From Candidatus Methylomirabilota bacterium (GTDB taxonomy: Bacteria > Methylomirabilota > Methylomirabilia > Rokubacteriales > CSP1-6): DNA of 53,462 bases. Both the position numbers and the translations under genes were made by a program. The notes under the pieces are model-generated. The model ran no database searches. It was not told where the DNA came from and saw nothing but the letters and a program-made list of their open reading frames with translations. Of the stretch, positions 41,105 to 48,739 are shown one piece after another. The DNA is taken from the NCBI GenBank assembly GCA_035764725.1, contig DASTYT010000022.1, positions 1 to 53,462 on the forward strand, written 5' to 3'. How positions within the stretch are numbered: position 1 is the stretch's first letter; the number at the start of each line of letters is the position of its first letter.

Positions 41105-41533
41105 TCAGAGCTCATCGGGCGCAGGGGGCTCGCCCACTCGCGACGGATCCCCGCCGCCGGGGGCGCGCTTGCGCCCGCTGGAGCCGGACCCCGGACGAGG
41201 CTGCGGCGTCCCGTCCGGCTCATCGCTCTCCCCCGCCACCGTGGCAAGGATCTGCACCACCACGTAGCCCGGTCCTCGATAGGCGCCGCTGATCTGGACC
41301 GTGCCCAGCCCCATCGCGGCGGCGCCGCGGACCGCGCGCTCGAGCGCCTTTTTCAGCGCGGCGTCAATGCCGTCGTCCGAATCGCTCTCGAGCACGGCGC
41401 GCGTCTCGATCATCGCCATCTCGGTGGGCGCGGCCCAGGCCGACGGCGCCATGAGCAGCATTGCCATGAGCGCCGCCCCGAGGACGGCCGCCAGTGTCGT
41501 CGGTCGAACGCCGTGCCTCGGCCAGTTCGTCAT
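41105..41533 (-). CDS. Small secreted protein of unknown function
   Basis: A 142-residue protein with a Sec signal (LGAALMAMLLMAPSAWAA). The mature part has an acidic helical segment (ESDSDDGIDAALKKALERAV), a strand (GTVQISGAYRGPGYVVVQILATVA) and a charged Gly/Pro/Ser tail. I recognise no family. I chose the ATG at 41533 because GAGG is 9 nt upstream; another ATG at 41548 has no ribosome site. Confidence 0.55.
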   Translation of the reverse strand: MTNWPRHGVRPTTLAAVLGAALMAMLLMAPSAWAAPTEMAMIETRAVLESDSDDGIDAALKKALERAVRGAAAMGLGTVQISGAYRGPGYVVVQILATVAGESDEPDGTPQPRPGSGSSGRKRAPGGGDPSRVGEPPAPDEL

Positions 41534-41568
41534 GTGCCGGTACCTCATGGTCCGATCGCCCGTGGGAC

Positions 41569-41661
41569 CTACCGTCCGCCCTTGCACGTCCGCTCGTGCT
41601 CGTTCAGCTCGCGCTCCGTGTCGAAGCTCTTCCCGCACTTGCCGCACGTGAGCTGCGCCAT
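41569..41661 (-). CDS. 30-residue C2HC-type zinc-finger protein overlapping Ku
   Basis: A 30-residue peptide, MAQLTCGKCGKSF followed by DTERELNEHERTCKGGR. The pair CGKC and the spaced HERTC give a C-x2-C-x12-H-x3-C zinc knuckle of C2H2-like type. AAGGAG lies 10 nt before the ATG. The gene overlaps the last 58 bases of the Ku frame in another frame, which suggests coupled translation. Similar small finger proteins occur as stand-alone DNA- or RNA-binding peptides. It is too short to be reported by a length-filtered gene caller. Confidence 0.72.
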   Translation of the reverse strand: MAQLTCGKCGKSFDTERELNEHERTCKGGR

Positions 41662-42488
41662 GATGGGCTCACTCCTTTCCGCGCCTTCGCGGCGGCGGCG
41701 CGGGCCCGCGATCCACGCGCGCGCCCGCCTCGCTCCAGACTCTGCTGGAGCGCATCCATGAGATCGATGACCTTGCCGCGAGGCGCCGGGGGCGCCGCGA
41801 CCGCCGCGGCCTTGCCCGCGGCCTTGCGCCGGATCGCCTGTAGCACCCGGGTCCGGAACTCGTCGTGATGGCGGGAGGCCTCGTAGCGGGGCCGTGCCAG
41901 CTCGTCGATCAGGCGCCGCGCGAGTTTCTGCTCCGCGGGCTTCACCGCGCCCCTCTCCACGTCGGGCGCATCGCGGACCTCGTCCGCGTAGTACATCGTG
42001 TGGAGCATGAGCACGCCGCTCGCGGCACGGATGAGCACCAGGCTGGCCTTGCCGCGCAGCATGAAGTGGGCGATGCCCACGCGCCCGGTCTCGGTGAGCG
42101 CCGTCTCGAGCAGTCGGTACGGGCGCGCCCCGCCCCGGTCCGGACCGAGAAAATACGCCTCATCGAGATAGACGGGATCGACGCTCTCGAGCGGGACGAA
42201 CTCCATCAGCTCGATCTCGCGCGAGCGGGGGCCGACCAGGGCTTCCATCTCGTCCTCGCTCATGCGCACGAAGCGGCCCTTCGAGACCTCGTAGCCCCTG
42301 ACCAGCTCCTCGCGGCCGACGACGCGGTGGCACACCGGGCAGAACCATTGGGTGCGAACACGACTGCCGCACTTGGCATGGAGCATGTGGAAGGAGACGC
42401 GCCGACTTACCGCCGCCGGGTAGAGACGGACGGGTATGGCGACCAGCCCCAATGCGATCGTTCCCGAGCCGAGCGGGCGCGCCGACAT
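41604..42488 (-). CDS. ku: Ku DNA end-binding protein
   Basis: A 294-residue bacterial Ku. The N-terminal motif SGTIALGLVAIPVRLY is at residues 8-23, followed by FHMLHAKCGSRVRT and the beta-barrel ring segments, and a helical C-terminal part ends in an Ala/Arg/Lys-rich tail. Ku binds DNA ends and recruits LigD in non-homologous end joining; no LigD is in the window. It carries Cys residues C-x10-CPVC (AKCGSRVRTQWFCPVC), which could bind zinc, as in some Ku subgroups. Start ATG at 42488. The final 20 residues are encoded under the zinc-finger gene. Confidence 0.93.
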   Translation of the reverse strand: MSARPLGSGTIALGLVAIPVRLYPAAVSRRVSFHMLHAKCGSRVRTQWFCPVCHRVVGREELVRGYEVSKGRFVRMSEDEMEALVGPRSREIELMEFVPLESVDPVYLDEAYFLGPDRGGARPYRLLETALTETGRVGIAHFMLRGKASLVLIRAASGVLMLHTMYYADEVRDAPDVERGAVKPAEQKLARRLIDELARPRYEASRHHDEFRTRVLQAIRRKAAGKAAAVAAPPAPRGKVIDLMDALQQSLERGGRARGSRARAAAAKARKGVSPSWRSSRAASAGRASTRSAS

Positions 42489-42649
42489 GCGGATGAGGGC
42501 AGCAAGCGATGTGCCACGATGAACAGGCCGTGATTGCGGCAGGTTCGGAACGATGCGGCCCTCGGCGGACCGGGAACCGCGGTACGTATGATCCGGGTAG
42601 GAACGAACGACGGCCGGTTGTGGGGAAGGCCGCGTGGGACAATCTCGCC

Positions 42650-43669
42650 ATGCGCGCCATGCTCCTGGACGGCCCCGCGCCGATCGGATCGTCGCCGCTC
42701 CGGCTCGCATTGATCGCGACGCCCGAGCCGGCCCCGGGCGAGATCCGGGTCGCCGTGCACGCCTGCGCGGTGTGCCGCACGGATCTACACCTCGTCGAGG
42801 GCGACCTGCCGCTGGCCCGCCGGCCGCTCGTTCCCGGCCATCAGGCGGTGGGCCTGGTGGACGCGCTCGGCGACGGCGTCACTCGCTTCTGCCGCGGCGA
42901 CCGCGTCGGCCTCGCCTGGCTGCGCTCGACGTGCGGGACCTGCCGGTTCTGCACGGCGGGTCGCGAGAATCTGTGCGAGGCGTCGACCTACACGGGATGG
43001 ACACACGACGGCGGCTACGCCGAGGCGTGCTGCGTGCCGGAGGCGTTCGCCTACCCCATTCCCTCGGTGTGGACCGACCTCGAGGCGGCGCCCCTGCTCT
43101 GCGCCGGCATCATCGGCTACCGCGCGCTCCGCCGCAGCGAGGTGTCGCGCGGCGGCCGGCTGGCGCTCTACGGCTTCGGCTCGTCCGCCCACGTGACGCT
43201 GCAGGTCGCGCGGCACTGGGGCTGCGAGGTCTTCGTCTCCACGCGCCACGCCCGGCACCGCGCGCTCGCGCGCGAGCTGGGCGCGGCGTGGGTCGGCGGA
43301 CCCGGCGAGCGGCTGCCCGCGCCGGCGGCGGCCGCCATCATCTTTGCACCCGCGGGAGAGCTCGTGCCGGTCGCGCTGCGCGACCTCGACAAGGGCGGCA
43401 CGCTGGCGCTGGCCGGCATCCACATGAGCGACGTGCCGGCGATGACCTATGAGCCCCATCTCTTCTGGGAAAAGACCATACAGAGCGTGACCGCCAACAC
43501 GCGGGCCGATGGCGAAGCCCTGCTCGCCGAAGCGGCGGCGATCCCGCTGCGTCCCCGGGTGACGTCGCGGCCGCTCGACGCGGCCAACCGGGTTCTCGCG
43601 GACCTGCGCGACGATCGGCTGGAGGGCACCGCGGTGCTGACCCTCGACTCTCCCGCATCCGCGCGATAG
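42650..43669 (+). CDS. Zinc-dependent alcohol dehydrogenase family protein
   Basis: A 339-residue MDR enzyme. Catalytic zinc ligands are in CAVCRTD and GHQAVG (Gln replaces the usual Glu). The structural zinc loop is CGTCRFCTAGRENLC. The nucleotide loop GFGSSAHV differs from GxGxxG, as in the AdhA-like subfamily. The acceptor alcohol is unknown. The start is the ATG at 42650 (MRAMLLDGP). The 161-base divergent gap to Ku holds no confident promoter. Confidence 0.86.
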   Translation: MRAMLLDGPAPIGSSPLRLALIATPEPAPGEIRVAVHACAVCRTDLHLVEGDLPLARRPLVPGHQAVGLVDALGDGVTRFCRGDRVGLAWLRSTCGTCRFCTAGRENLCEASTYTGWTHDGGYAEACCVPEAFAYPIPSVWTDLEAAPLLCAGIIGYRALRRSEVSRGGRLALYGFGSSAHVTLQVARHWGCEVFVSTRHARHRALARELGAAWVGGPGERLPAPAAAAIIFAPAGELVPVALRDLDKGGTLALAGIHMSDVPAMTYEPHLFWEKTIQSVTANTRADGEALLAEAAAIPLRPRVTSRPLDAANRVLADLRDDRLEGTAVLTLDSPASAR

Positions 43670-43682
43670 AATCGAGCCCCGC

Positions 43683-44777
43683 ATGGCCCGCCACCTCTGT
43701 ATCGTGGCCCGCGAGAACTCGCCGCTCTACGGCTACCTGACCATTGCGTTCCGGGAGCGCCCCCCCGGCGCGCCCACGATCGACATCGTGCTCGATCGGC
43801 GCCAGGCGAACGTGCCGGTCGCCGGCGTCACCGAGCGGCGCCAGCACTCGGCGATCGATGAGGCTGTGCGGGAGCGCGGCTACGCGATCTACACCGGACC
43901 GGGCGGTGGCGCCCCCAGCCTCCACGACGAGGCGTTCATCGAGCGAGCCATCGGCCTCCTGGCCGACGTCGAGCGCCGGGGGCCGCTGGCGCTGCGCTTC
44001 AATGCGCGGCGGCGCCGGGCGCTGATCACGGCGGTGGGCCGCGGCGTCATCACGGTGCTCGTGCTCGCGCTCGTGGTCGCCGGCATCCTCCGCCTGGGCG
44101 GGCTGGCCCGCATCGCCGACGCGGCCACCGCGCTCGCGGGAGACACCGTGACGCGGATCGAGGGAGCCTGGCACTCACTGCGCGGTCAGCCCGAGCCGCG
44201 CGACGTACGCCAGGCCCGCGCGCCCGCGTCGAGTCCCAACCCGCCCACGCGGGCGCCCGAGACCCCGGCGGTCGATCCCGCCCCGGCCACGCGGGCGCCC
44301 GAGACCCCGGCAGTCGATCCCACCCCGCCCCGGGCCGAGCGCACGCCCGCGGCCACGCCGGCGCCTGCCCCACGCGCCCCGGTGACCCCACCGGCGCCGA
44401 CGCGCGCGCCCGCAGCGGACCCATCGCGCGCGCCGGCCGCACCACGCGATGTCGCCGCCCTCGAATCCCGGCCTCTCCCCTCCTTCACGGGCCTCTTGCC
44501 ACGGATCGAGATGTCGCGGCAGGCGAGCGCGTCGAACGGCGGCGTCGTGTACGTGCTGCGGGTGACGGACTCCGGCGGAGAGCCCATCTCGGGAGCGCAG
44601 GTCTGGCTCCTCGGGCGGAGCGCCGATGGTCGGACCCGCGAGGTCCAGCTCGACGAGGGCGATCGACGGGGCGTCTACCGCAGCAGCCCGTTGCCGCCCG
44701 ACCACGTCATGCCGCCGAGCCTCAATGCGCGGGTGTACTTCAGCAACATGCGGGTCGAGATTCCCCTCGACCATTGA
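43683..44777 (+). CDS. Membrane-anchored protein with proline-rich linker, unknown function
   Basis: A 364-residue protein. Residues 1-75 are a small cytoplasmic domain (SPLYGYLTIAF, IDIVLDRRQ) of a kind seen upstream of regulators in GC-rich bacteria but unnamed. A single membrane helix is near 118-140. Residues 165-255 are a low-complexity Ala/Pro/Thr linker including a 14-residue tandem repeat (TRAPETPAVDP). The C-terminal 95 residues look like an Ig-like or carboxypeptidase-regulatory beta domain (VYVLRVTDSGGEPISGAQVWLLG). TAGAAT is 10 nt before the ATG with no Shine-Dalgarno. Confidence 0.6.
   Translation: MARHLCIVARENSPLYGYLTIAFRERPPGAPTIDIVLDRRQANVPVAGVTERRQHSAIDEAVRERGYAIYTGPGGGAPSLHDEAFIERAIGLLADVERRGPLALRFNARRRRALITAVGRGVITVLVLALVVAGILRLGGLARIADAATALAGDTVTRIEGAWHSLRGQPEPRDVRQARAPASSPNPPTRAPETPAVDPAPATRAPETPAVDPTPPRAERTPAATPAPAPRAPVTPPAPTRAPAADPSRAPAAPRDVAALESRPLPSFTGLLPRIEMSRQASASNGGVVYVLRVTDSGGEPISGAQVWLLGRSADGRTREVQLDEGDRRGVYRSSPLPPDHVMPPSLNARVYFSNMRVEIPLDH
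44246..44329 (+). repeat. 42-bp tandem direct repeat, two copies
   Basis: Two copies of a 42-base unit (44246-44287 and 44288-44329) nearly identical at the nucleotide level encode the 14-residue repeat in the proline-rich linker. Near-identity suggests recent slippage duplication. Confidence 0.75.
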
Positions 44778-44794
44778 CGCGGCCGGCCGCCGCG
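44778..44794. terminator. Possible terminator hairpin
   Basis: CGCGGC / GCCGCG form a 6-bp stem with a 5-nt loop directly after the stop of the proline-rich protein gene, in the 34-base gap before the convergent RidA-like gene. Short and without T-run. Confidence 0.3.
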
Positions 44795-44811
44795 CCCGCC
44801 CGGCCTCGGAG

Positions 44812-45333
44812 CTAGCTCGCGAAGGCGTCGCGGGCCAGCGGGGGGCGAACGTCGGCGCCGGAGAACAGCACGGTGGCGATGATCTCCACGCTCGCGCCGC
44901 CGCCCAGCCCCTGACAGCCGATCGCCGCCCGCGTGGGCTTGCCCCGCGCGCCGTAGAGCTCCACGAGGAAATCCGCCGCCCCGTTGATGACCCGGGGCTG
45001 ATCGTTGAACCCCGGCGCGGAGTTCACGAAGCCCAGCACGTGGACGAACTGCTGGATGCGCTCGAGGTCGCCCAGCGCGTACTTGAGCACGGCCAGCGTG
45101 CTGAGCGCGGCGTACCGCGCGGCCTCCGCGCCCTGGGCCAGCGTGAGCGTGCTCCCCACCACGCCCGGGAGGTACGGCTTACCGTCCTTCACGGGAGTGG
45201 TGCCGCAACAGTAGAGCAGCCCCTGCACCGGATAGTGGGAGATGAAATGCGCGCCGGAGGGATTCACCTTGTAGAGCTCGACCAGGTCCGGCACCGTCAT
45301 GCCCATGCGCGCCAGCCGCCCCTCGATATCCAT
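44812..45333 (-). CDS. RidA/YjgF-family protein
   Basis: A 173-residue protein with a C-terminal RidA fold (GTLTLAQGAEAARYAALSTLAVL, then TRAAIGCQGLGGGASVEI). The usual active-site Arg region is TRAAI. RidA proteins hydrolyse reactive enamines and imines; some are pathway-specific. The N-terminal 30 residues extend beyond canonical RidA. Last gene of the seven-gene minus-strand operon. Confidence 0.82.
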   Translation of the reverse strand: MDIEGRLARMGMTVPDLVELYKVNPSGAHFISHYPVQGLLYCCGTTPVKDGKPYLPGVVGSTLTLAQGAEAARYAALSTLAVLKYALGDLERIQQFVHVLGFVNSAPGFNDQPRVINGAADFLVELYGARGKPTRAAIGCQGLGGGASVEIIATVLFSGADVRPPLARDAFAS

Positions 45334-45357
45334 CGCCTTCTCCCGCCCGCGCTCGCC

Positions 45358-46458
45358 TCAGTCGAGGCCGTACAGCTCGGCGACGTTGTCGTGGACGAAC
45401 AGGTTGCGCTCCTCGTCGCTGAGGTGCGCGGCGTGCTTGGCGAGCAATTCCTGCGACGATGGCCAGGTAGAGTCGGAGTGCGGGAAGTCGTTGGCCCAGA
45501 GTAGGCGATGGATGTTGCAGAGATCCTTCACCTGGAAGGCCACCCAGTCGTCCTGGAACGTGGTGTAGACATTCTCGCGGAAGTACTCGCTGGGCATCCG
45601 GGTAATCGTGCCTGCGGGCAGCCAGTAGCGATGCCGGTCGTAGGCGTGATCCATGCGATACATGTAGTGCGGCACCCAGCCCGCGTCGGCTTCCACGCTC
45701 ACCACCCTGAGCCGCGGGTGGCGCTCGAACACCCCGCCGAGCACGAACGTGCCCAGGATGTCCTGGCATCCGCGGATGATGCTGAGAAAGGCGTTGAGCT
45801 TGGGCCCGCGGACCCGCCGATCCAGTCCATCCTCCCGGCTGGTCAGGATGTGGAAGGACAGCGGCATGGCGAGGTCCACCGCCTCTTCGTAAAACGGGTC
45901 GTACATCGGGTCATCGTAGTCGGCCACGGCGGGATTGCCCGGCATCATGACGCCACGCAGCCCCAGCTCCTTCATGCGGCGCAGGTCCCGGATCCCGTCC
46001 TCCACCGAGCGCATCGCGGTCTGCCCGACCCCGATCAAGCGGTCGGGATGCGCCCCGCAGAACTCGGCGATCCAGAGGTTGTAGGCGTCGAAGCACGCCT
46101 GCTTGTAGTCGAAGTCGGGGTGATTGCAGATCACCATGCCGACCGTGGGGTAGACGACCTCCGCGGAGATGCCGTCGCGGTCCTGGTCGGCCATGCGCGC
46201 CTCGGGATCCCAGCCCCCGCGGTGCAGCTCCTCGAAGCGCACGCCCCACATCGTGAGCTCGCGGGCGTCCTTCCCCGCCGCCGCCACCAGCCCCATGGGA
46301 ATGGTCTTCTCCATGCCGTCCACCACGAACACGTCGCCCCGCTTGGCATCGCGCTCGATGTGGGGCGCGCGATCCCTGAAGCGGCGATCGATGCGGTCCA
46401 CGTACGTGTTCGGCGGCTCGGTGACGTGCGAGTCGGCAGAGATGAGAGGCTTGCGCAT
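45358..46458 (-). CDS. Amidohydrolase family protein (ACMSD-like)
   Basis: A 366-residue metal-dependent hydrolase/decarboxylase of the amidohydrolase-2 family. Metal ligands are in the DSHV motif (residues 9-12), a His in SFHILT, and Asp in WANDFPHSDSTWP near residue 320. Related enzymes include ACMSD and 2,6-dihydroxybenzoate or related decarboxylases. The exact substrate is unknown. It lies between the LLM oxidoreductase (12-base gap) and the RidA gene (24-base gap). Confidence 0.87.
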   Translation of the reverse strand: MRKPLISADSHVTEPPNTYVDRIDRRFRDRAPHIERDAKRGDVFVVDGMEKTIPMGLVAAAGKDARELTMWGVRFEELHRGGWDPEARMADQDRDGISAEVVYPTVGMVICNHPDFDYKQACFDAYNLWIAEFCGAHPDRLIGVGQTAMRSVEDGIRDLRRMKELGLRGVMMPGNPAVADYDDPMYDPFYEEAVDLAMPLSFHILTSREDGLDRRVRGPKLNAFLSIIRGCQDILGTFVLGGVFERHPRLRVVSVEADAGWVPHYMYRMDHAYDRHRYWLPAGTITRMPSEYFRENVYTTFQDDWVAFQVKDLCNIHRLLWANDFPHSDSTWPSSQELLAKHAAHLSDEERNLFVHDNVAELYGLD

Positions 46459-46470
46459 GCGGGGCGTCTC

Positions 46471-47418
46471 CTACACGTCGGCGGTGGCGCCGATGACGGG
46501 GCTGAAGCGCTCCATGCGCTCCAGGCTCTCCGACAGCGCCTCGGCCCGGAAATCGATGATGATCTCGCTCACCCCTGCGCGGGCGAACTCGGCGACGTCC
46601 TCGGCAATCTGGGCCAGGCCGCCGGTGAAGGGCCGCCGCTCGCCGCCCGCGTCCAGCGGCTGGCTCGCGTCGTAGACGGGCGCCTTGTACGAGATGGTGA
46701 GCTTCGCGAAGTCGCGCTGTTCCGCGTCGGTGAGCCGACGGAGCTCGTCGAGAGAGGCGGCCAACTCCGGGATGCGGAGCGGCACGGCGGGGTTTGCGCC
46801 CACGGGGTGCCAGCCGTCCCCATAGCGCGCGGCGCGCCGGAGCGCGACCTTGCTGTGTCCGCCGATCCAGATGGGTGGATGGGGCTTCTGCACCGGCTGG
46901 GGCAGGCAGCGGATCTGGTCGAAGCGGTAGAACTCTCCCGCGAACGAAGCCGGGCTCTGCGTCCACAGCGTCTTGAAGATGCGCAGGTACTCGTCCGACA
47001 CCGCGCCGCGGCGGTCGAAGTCCGGCGTATCGAGCGCGCGGAACTCCTCGCGCATCCAGCCCACCCCCGCGCCCACCGTGACCCGGCCGTTGGAGAGCAC
47101 GTCGATGGTGGCGAGCATCTTGGCCGTCACCACCGGGTTCCGGTGCGGCAGGATCATCACGCTGGAAACGATGCGGAGCGCGCGCGTCTTCGCCGCCACG
47201 AAGGCCATCAGCGTGAGCTGTTCGAGGGCGTCGCCGCCGCCCGGGAACGCGCCGCTCACCGTGTACGGGTACTTGGAGTCGATGCGCACTGGAAACACGA
47301 TGTGGTCGGACACCATCACCGACGTGAAGCCCAGCGACTCCCCCTGCACGAGCAGCGTCTCCAGGGCCTCTGGCGTCGCCGTCAGCCCGCGGGTCGGGAG
47401 GTAGAAGCCGTAGCGCAT
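46471..47418 (-). CDS. LLM-class F420-dependent-type oxidoreductase
   Basis: A 315-residue luciferase-like enzyme. Typical motifs: TSVMVSDHIVFP near 36, RIVSSVMILPHRNP, NGRVTVGAGVGWMREEF, and PPIWIGGHSKVALRRAARYGDGW. It has the TIGR03619-type layout. Its ATG overlaps the stop of the hydroxyacid dehydrogenase gene in TGATG, so translation is coupled. It may perform a reductive or Baeyer-Villiger-like step in the operon pathway. Confidence 0.85.
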   Translation of the reverse strand: MRYGFYLPTRGLTATPEALETLLVQGESLGFTSVMVSDHIVFPVRIDSKYPYTVSGAFPGGGDALEQLTLMAFVAAKTRALRIVSSVMILPHRNPVVTAKMLATIDVLSNGRVTVGAGVGWMREEFRALDTPDFDRRGAVSDEYLRIFKTLWTQSPASFAGEFYRFDQIRCLPQPVQKPHPPIWIGGHSKVALRRAARYGDGWHPVGANPAVPLRIPELAASLDELRRLTDAEQRDFAKLTISYKAPVYDASQPLDAGGERRPFTGGLAQIAEDVAEFARAGVSEIIIDFRAEALSESLERMERFSPVIGATADV

Positions 47419-48380
47419 CAGGCGAGCTCGGGGATCACCCAGAGCGGCCGCTGGCCCGCGGCGACACGCTGGATGTTGTCGAAGCCGTTCCGGAAGCGCG
47501 CGGTCCAGTTCTCCCAGGTCGGGCCCGCGGTGTGCGGCGTGAGGGTCACGTTGGGGAGGGCGAACAGCGGGTGATCCTTCTTCGGCGGCTCCTCGGTCAT
47601 CACGTCGAGCCCCGCCCCCGCGATCTGCCCCGACGTGAGCGCGGCGTGCAGCGCGACCTCGTCCACCACGGGGCCGCGGCACGTGTTGATCAGCACCGCG
47701 CTCCGCTTCATGATCCCGAGCTCGCGGGCGCCGATCATGCCGCGGGTGCCGTCGTCCAGGGGCACGTGCAGGCTCACCACGTCGGACGTGCGGAGGAGCT
47801 CGTCGAGCAGGACGAAGCGCACCCCGAGGGCGTCCGCCGCGTCCTCAGAGAGCCGGCAGATGTCGAAGTACTGGACGCGCGCGTCGCACGCGACGATCCG
47901 CCGCGCCACCTTCTTGCCGATGTTGCCGAGCCCGATGAGCCCCACCGTGCGCCCGGCCAGCTCGCCCACCCGCGCGTCGGCGGGATCGGCCACGCGCCAG
48001 CGGCCCGCCACCACGTCGTTGTGGAAGCGCACGAGGCGCTTGAGCACGGCGAGGGTGAGCATGAGGGTATGCTCGGCCACCGCGATCGCGTTGGCGCCGC
48101 CGTTGTTCGAGACGGGCACGCCGGCCTTGCGCGCCGCTTCCACGTCCACGTGGTCGTAGCCCGCGCTCAGGAGCTGGACGAGGCGCAGCTTGGGCGCGGA
48201 GCGGAAGAACTCGCCGCCCATGCGCCGGGCCAGGCCGAGATAGAACTCGGCGTCCGCCGCGGCTTCGATGAACTCGGGCGTGCCCACGTCCGCCACCACG
48301 AGCTCGTAGCCAGGGGGCACGAGGGCGCGCGCGATCTCGAGCACCGGCGCGGGCTGCTTGGGGGCGAAGAGGATCTTCAC
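47418..48380 (-). CDS. D-2-hydroxyacid dehydrogenase family protein
   Basis: A 320-residue NAD(P)-dependent dehydrogenase. It has the Rossmann motif GLGNIG, the substrate Arg in NTCRGPVVDE, the Glu in DVMTEEPP and the catalytic His in TPHTAG. This is phosphoglycerate-dehydrogenase-like. It interconverts a 2-hydroxy acid and a 2-keto acid. I chose the GTG at 48380, which overlaps the cupin stop in GTGA; an ATG at 48413 would overlap the cupin gene more deeply. Confidence 0.85.
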   Translation of the reverse strand: MKILFAPKQPAPVLEIARALVPPGYELVVADVGTPEFIEAAADAEFYLGLARRMGGEFFRSAPKLRLVQLLSAGYDHVDVEAARKAGVPVSNNGGANAIAVAEHTLMLTLAVLKRLVRFHNDVVAGRWRVADPADARVGELAGRTVGLIGLGNIGKKVARRIVACDARVQYFDICRLSEDAADALGVRFVLLDELLRTSDVVSLHVPLDDGTRGMIGARELGIMKRSAVLINTCRGPVVDEVALHAALTSGQIAGAGLDVMTEEPPKKDHPLFALPNVTLTPHTAGPTWENWTARFRNGFDNIQRVAAGQRPLWVIPELA

Positions 48381-48718
48381 GGCTGGGCGAGCGGAATCGT
48401 CGCGGTCAGGCATGGCTGGCTTCCATGGACGCGGGTGGTGTGCCCGTCCCCCGTGGTGTCTTCCACGAGACGGGCGTCGCCGGGTCCGAAGACGTGCGTC
48501 GAGCCGTCCCCCAGTCCGATCTCGAGCTGGCCGGACAGGATGATCACGAACTGCCGGCGGGGCGCCGGATGCCAGTCGATGAATCGACCCGCAGGGTCCT
48601 CGCGAAAAGATATCTGGGTGGTCGCGAGACCCTTCGCCCACTCCGGATGGTGGGCGAGGTCGATGCGCTCGATGTGTGACTGCCCGTCAGGGCCGGTGTA
48701 GAGCCGGAACGTGCCCAT
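48377..48718 (-). CDS. Cupin-domain protein
   Basis: A 113-residue single-domain cupin. The metal-site part is DWHPAPRRQFVIILSG, and the second motif is FGPGDARLVEDTTGDGH; the canonical first-motif HxH is reduced to a single His, and the second motif ends in DGH. It may be a small isomerase or a ligand-binding protein. It lies 21 bases after the LLM gene and overlaps the dehydrogenase start. Confidence 0.75.
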   Translation of the reverse strand: MGTFRLYTGPDGQSHIERIDLAHHPEWAKGLATTQISFREDPAGRFIDWHPAPRRQFVIILSGQLEIGLGDGSTHVFGPGDARLVEDTTGDGHTTRVHGSQPCLTATIPLAQP

Positions 48719-48739
48719 GCGCCCCCTCCCCGGGGGATG

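Noticed and set aside
42489..42649. GGAACC near 42570 as an ECF sigma promoter for the ADH gene
   Set aside because: The expected -10 at 16-17 bp is absent.
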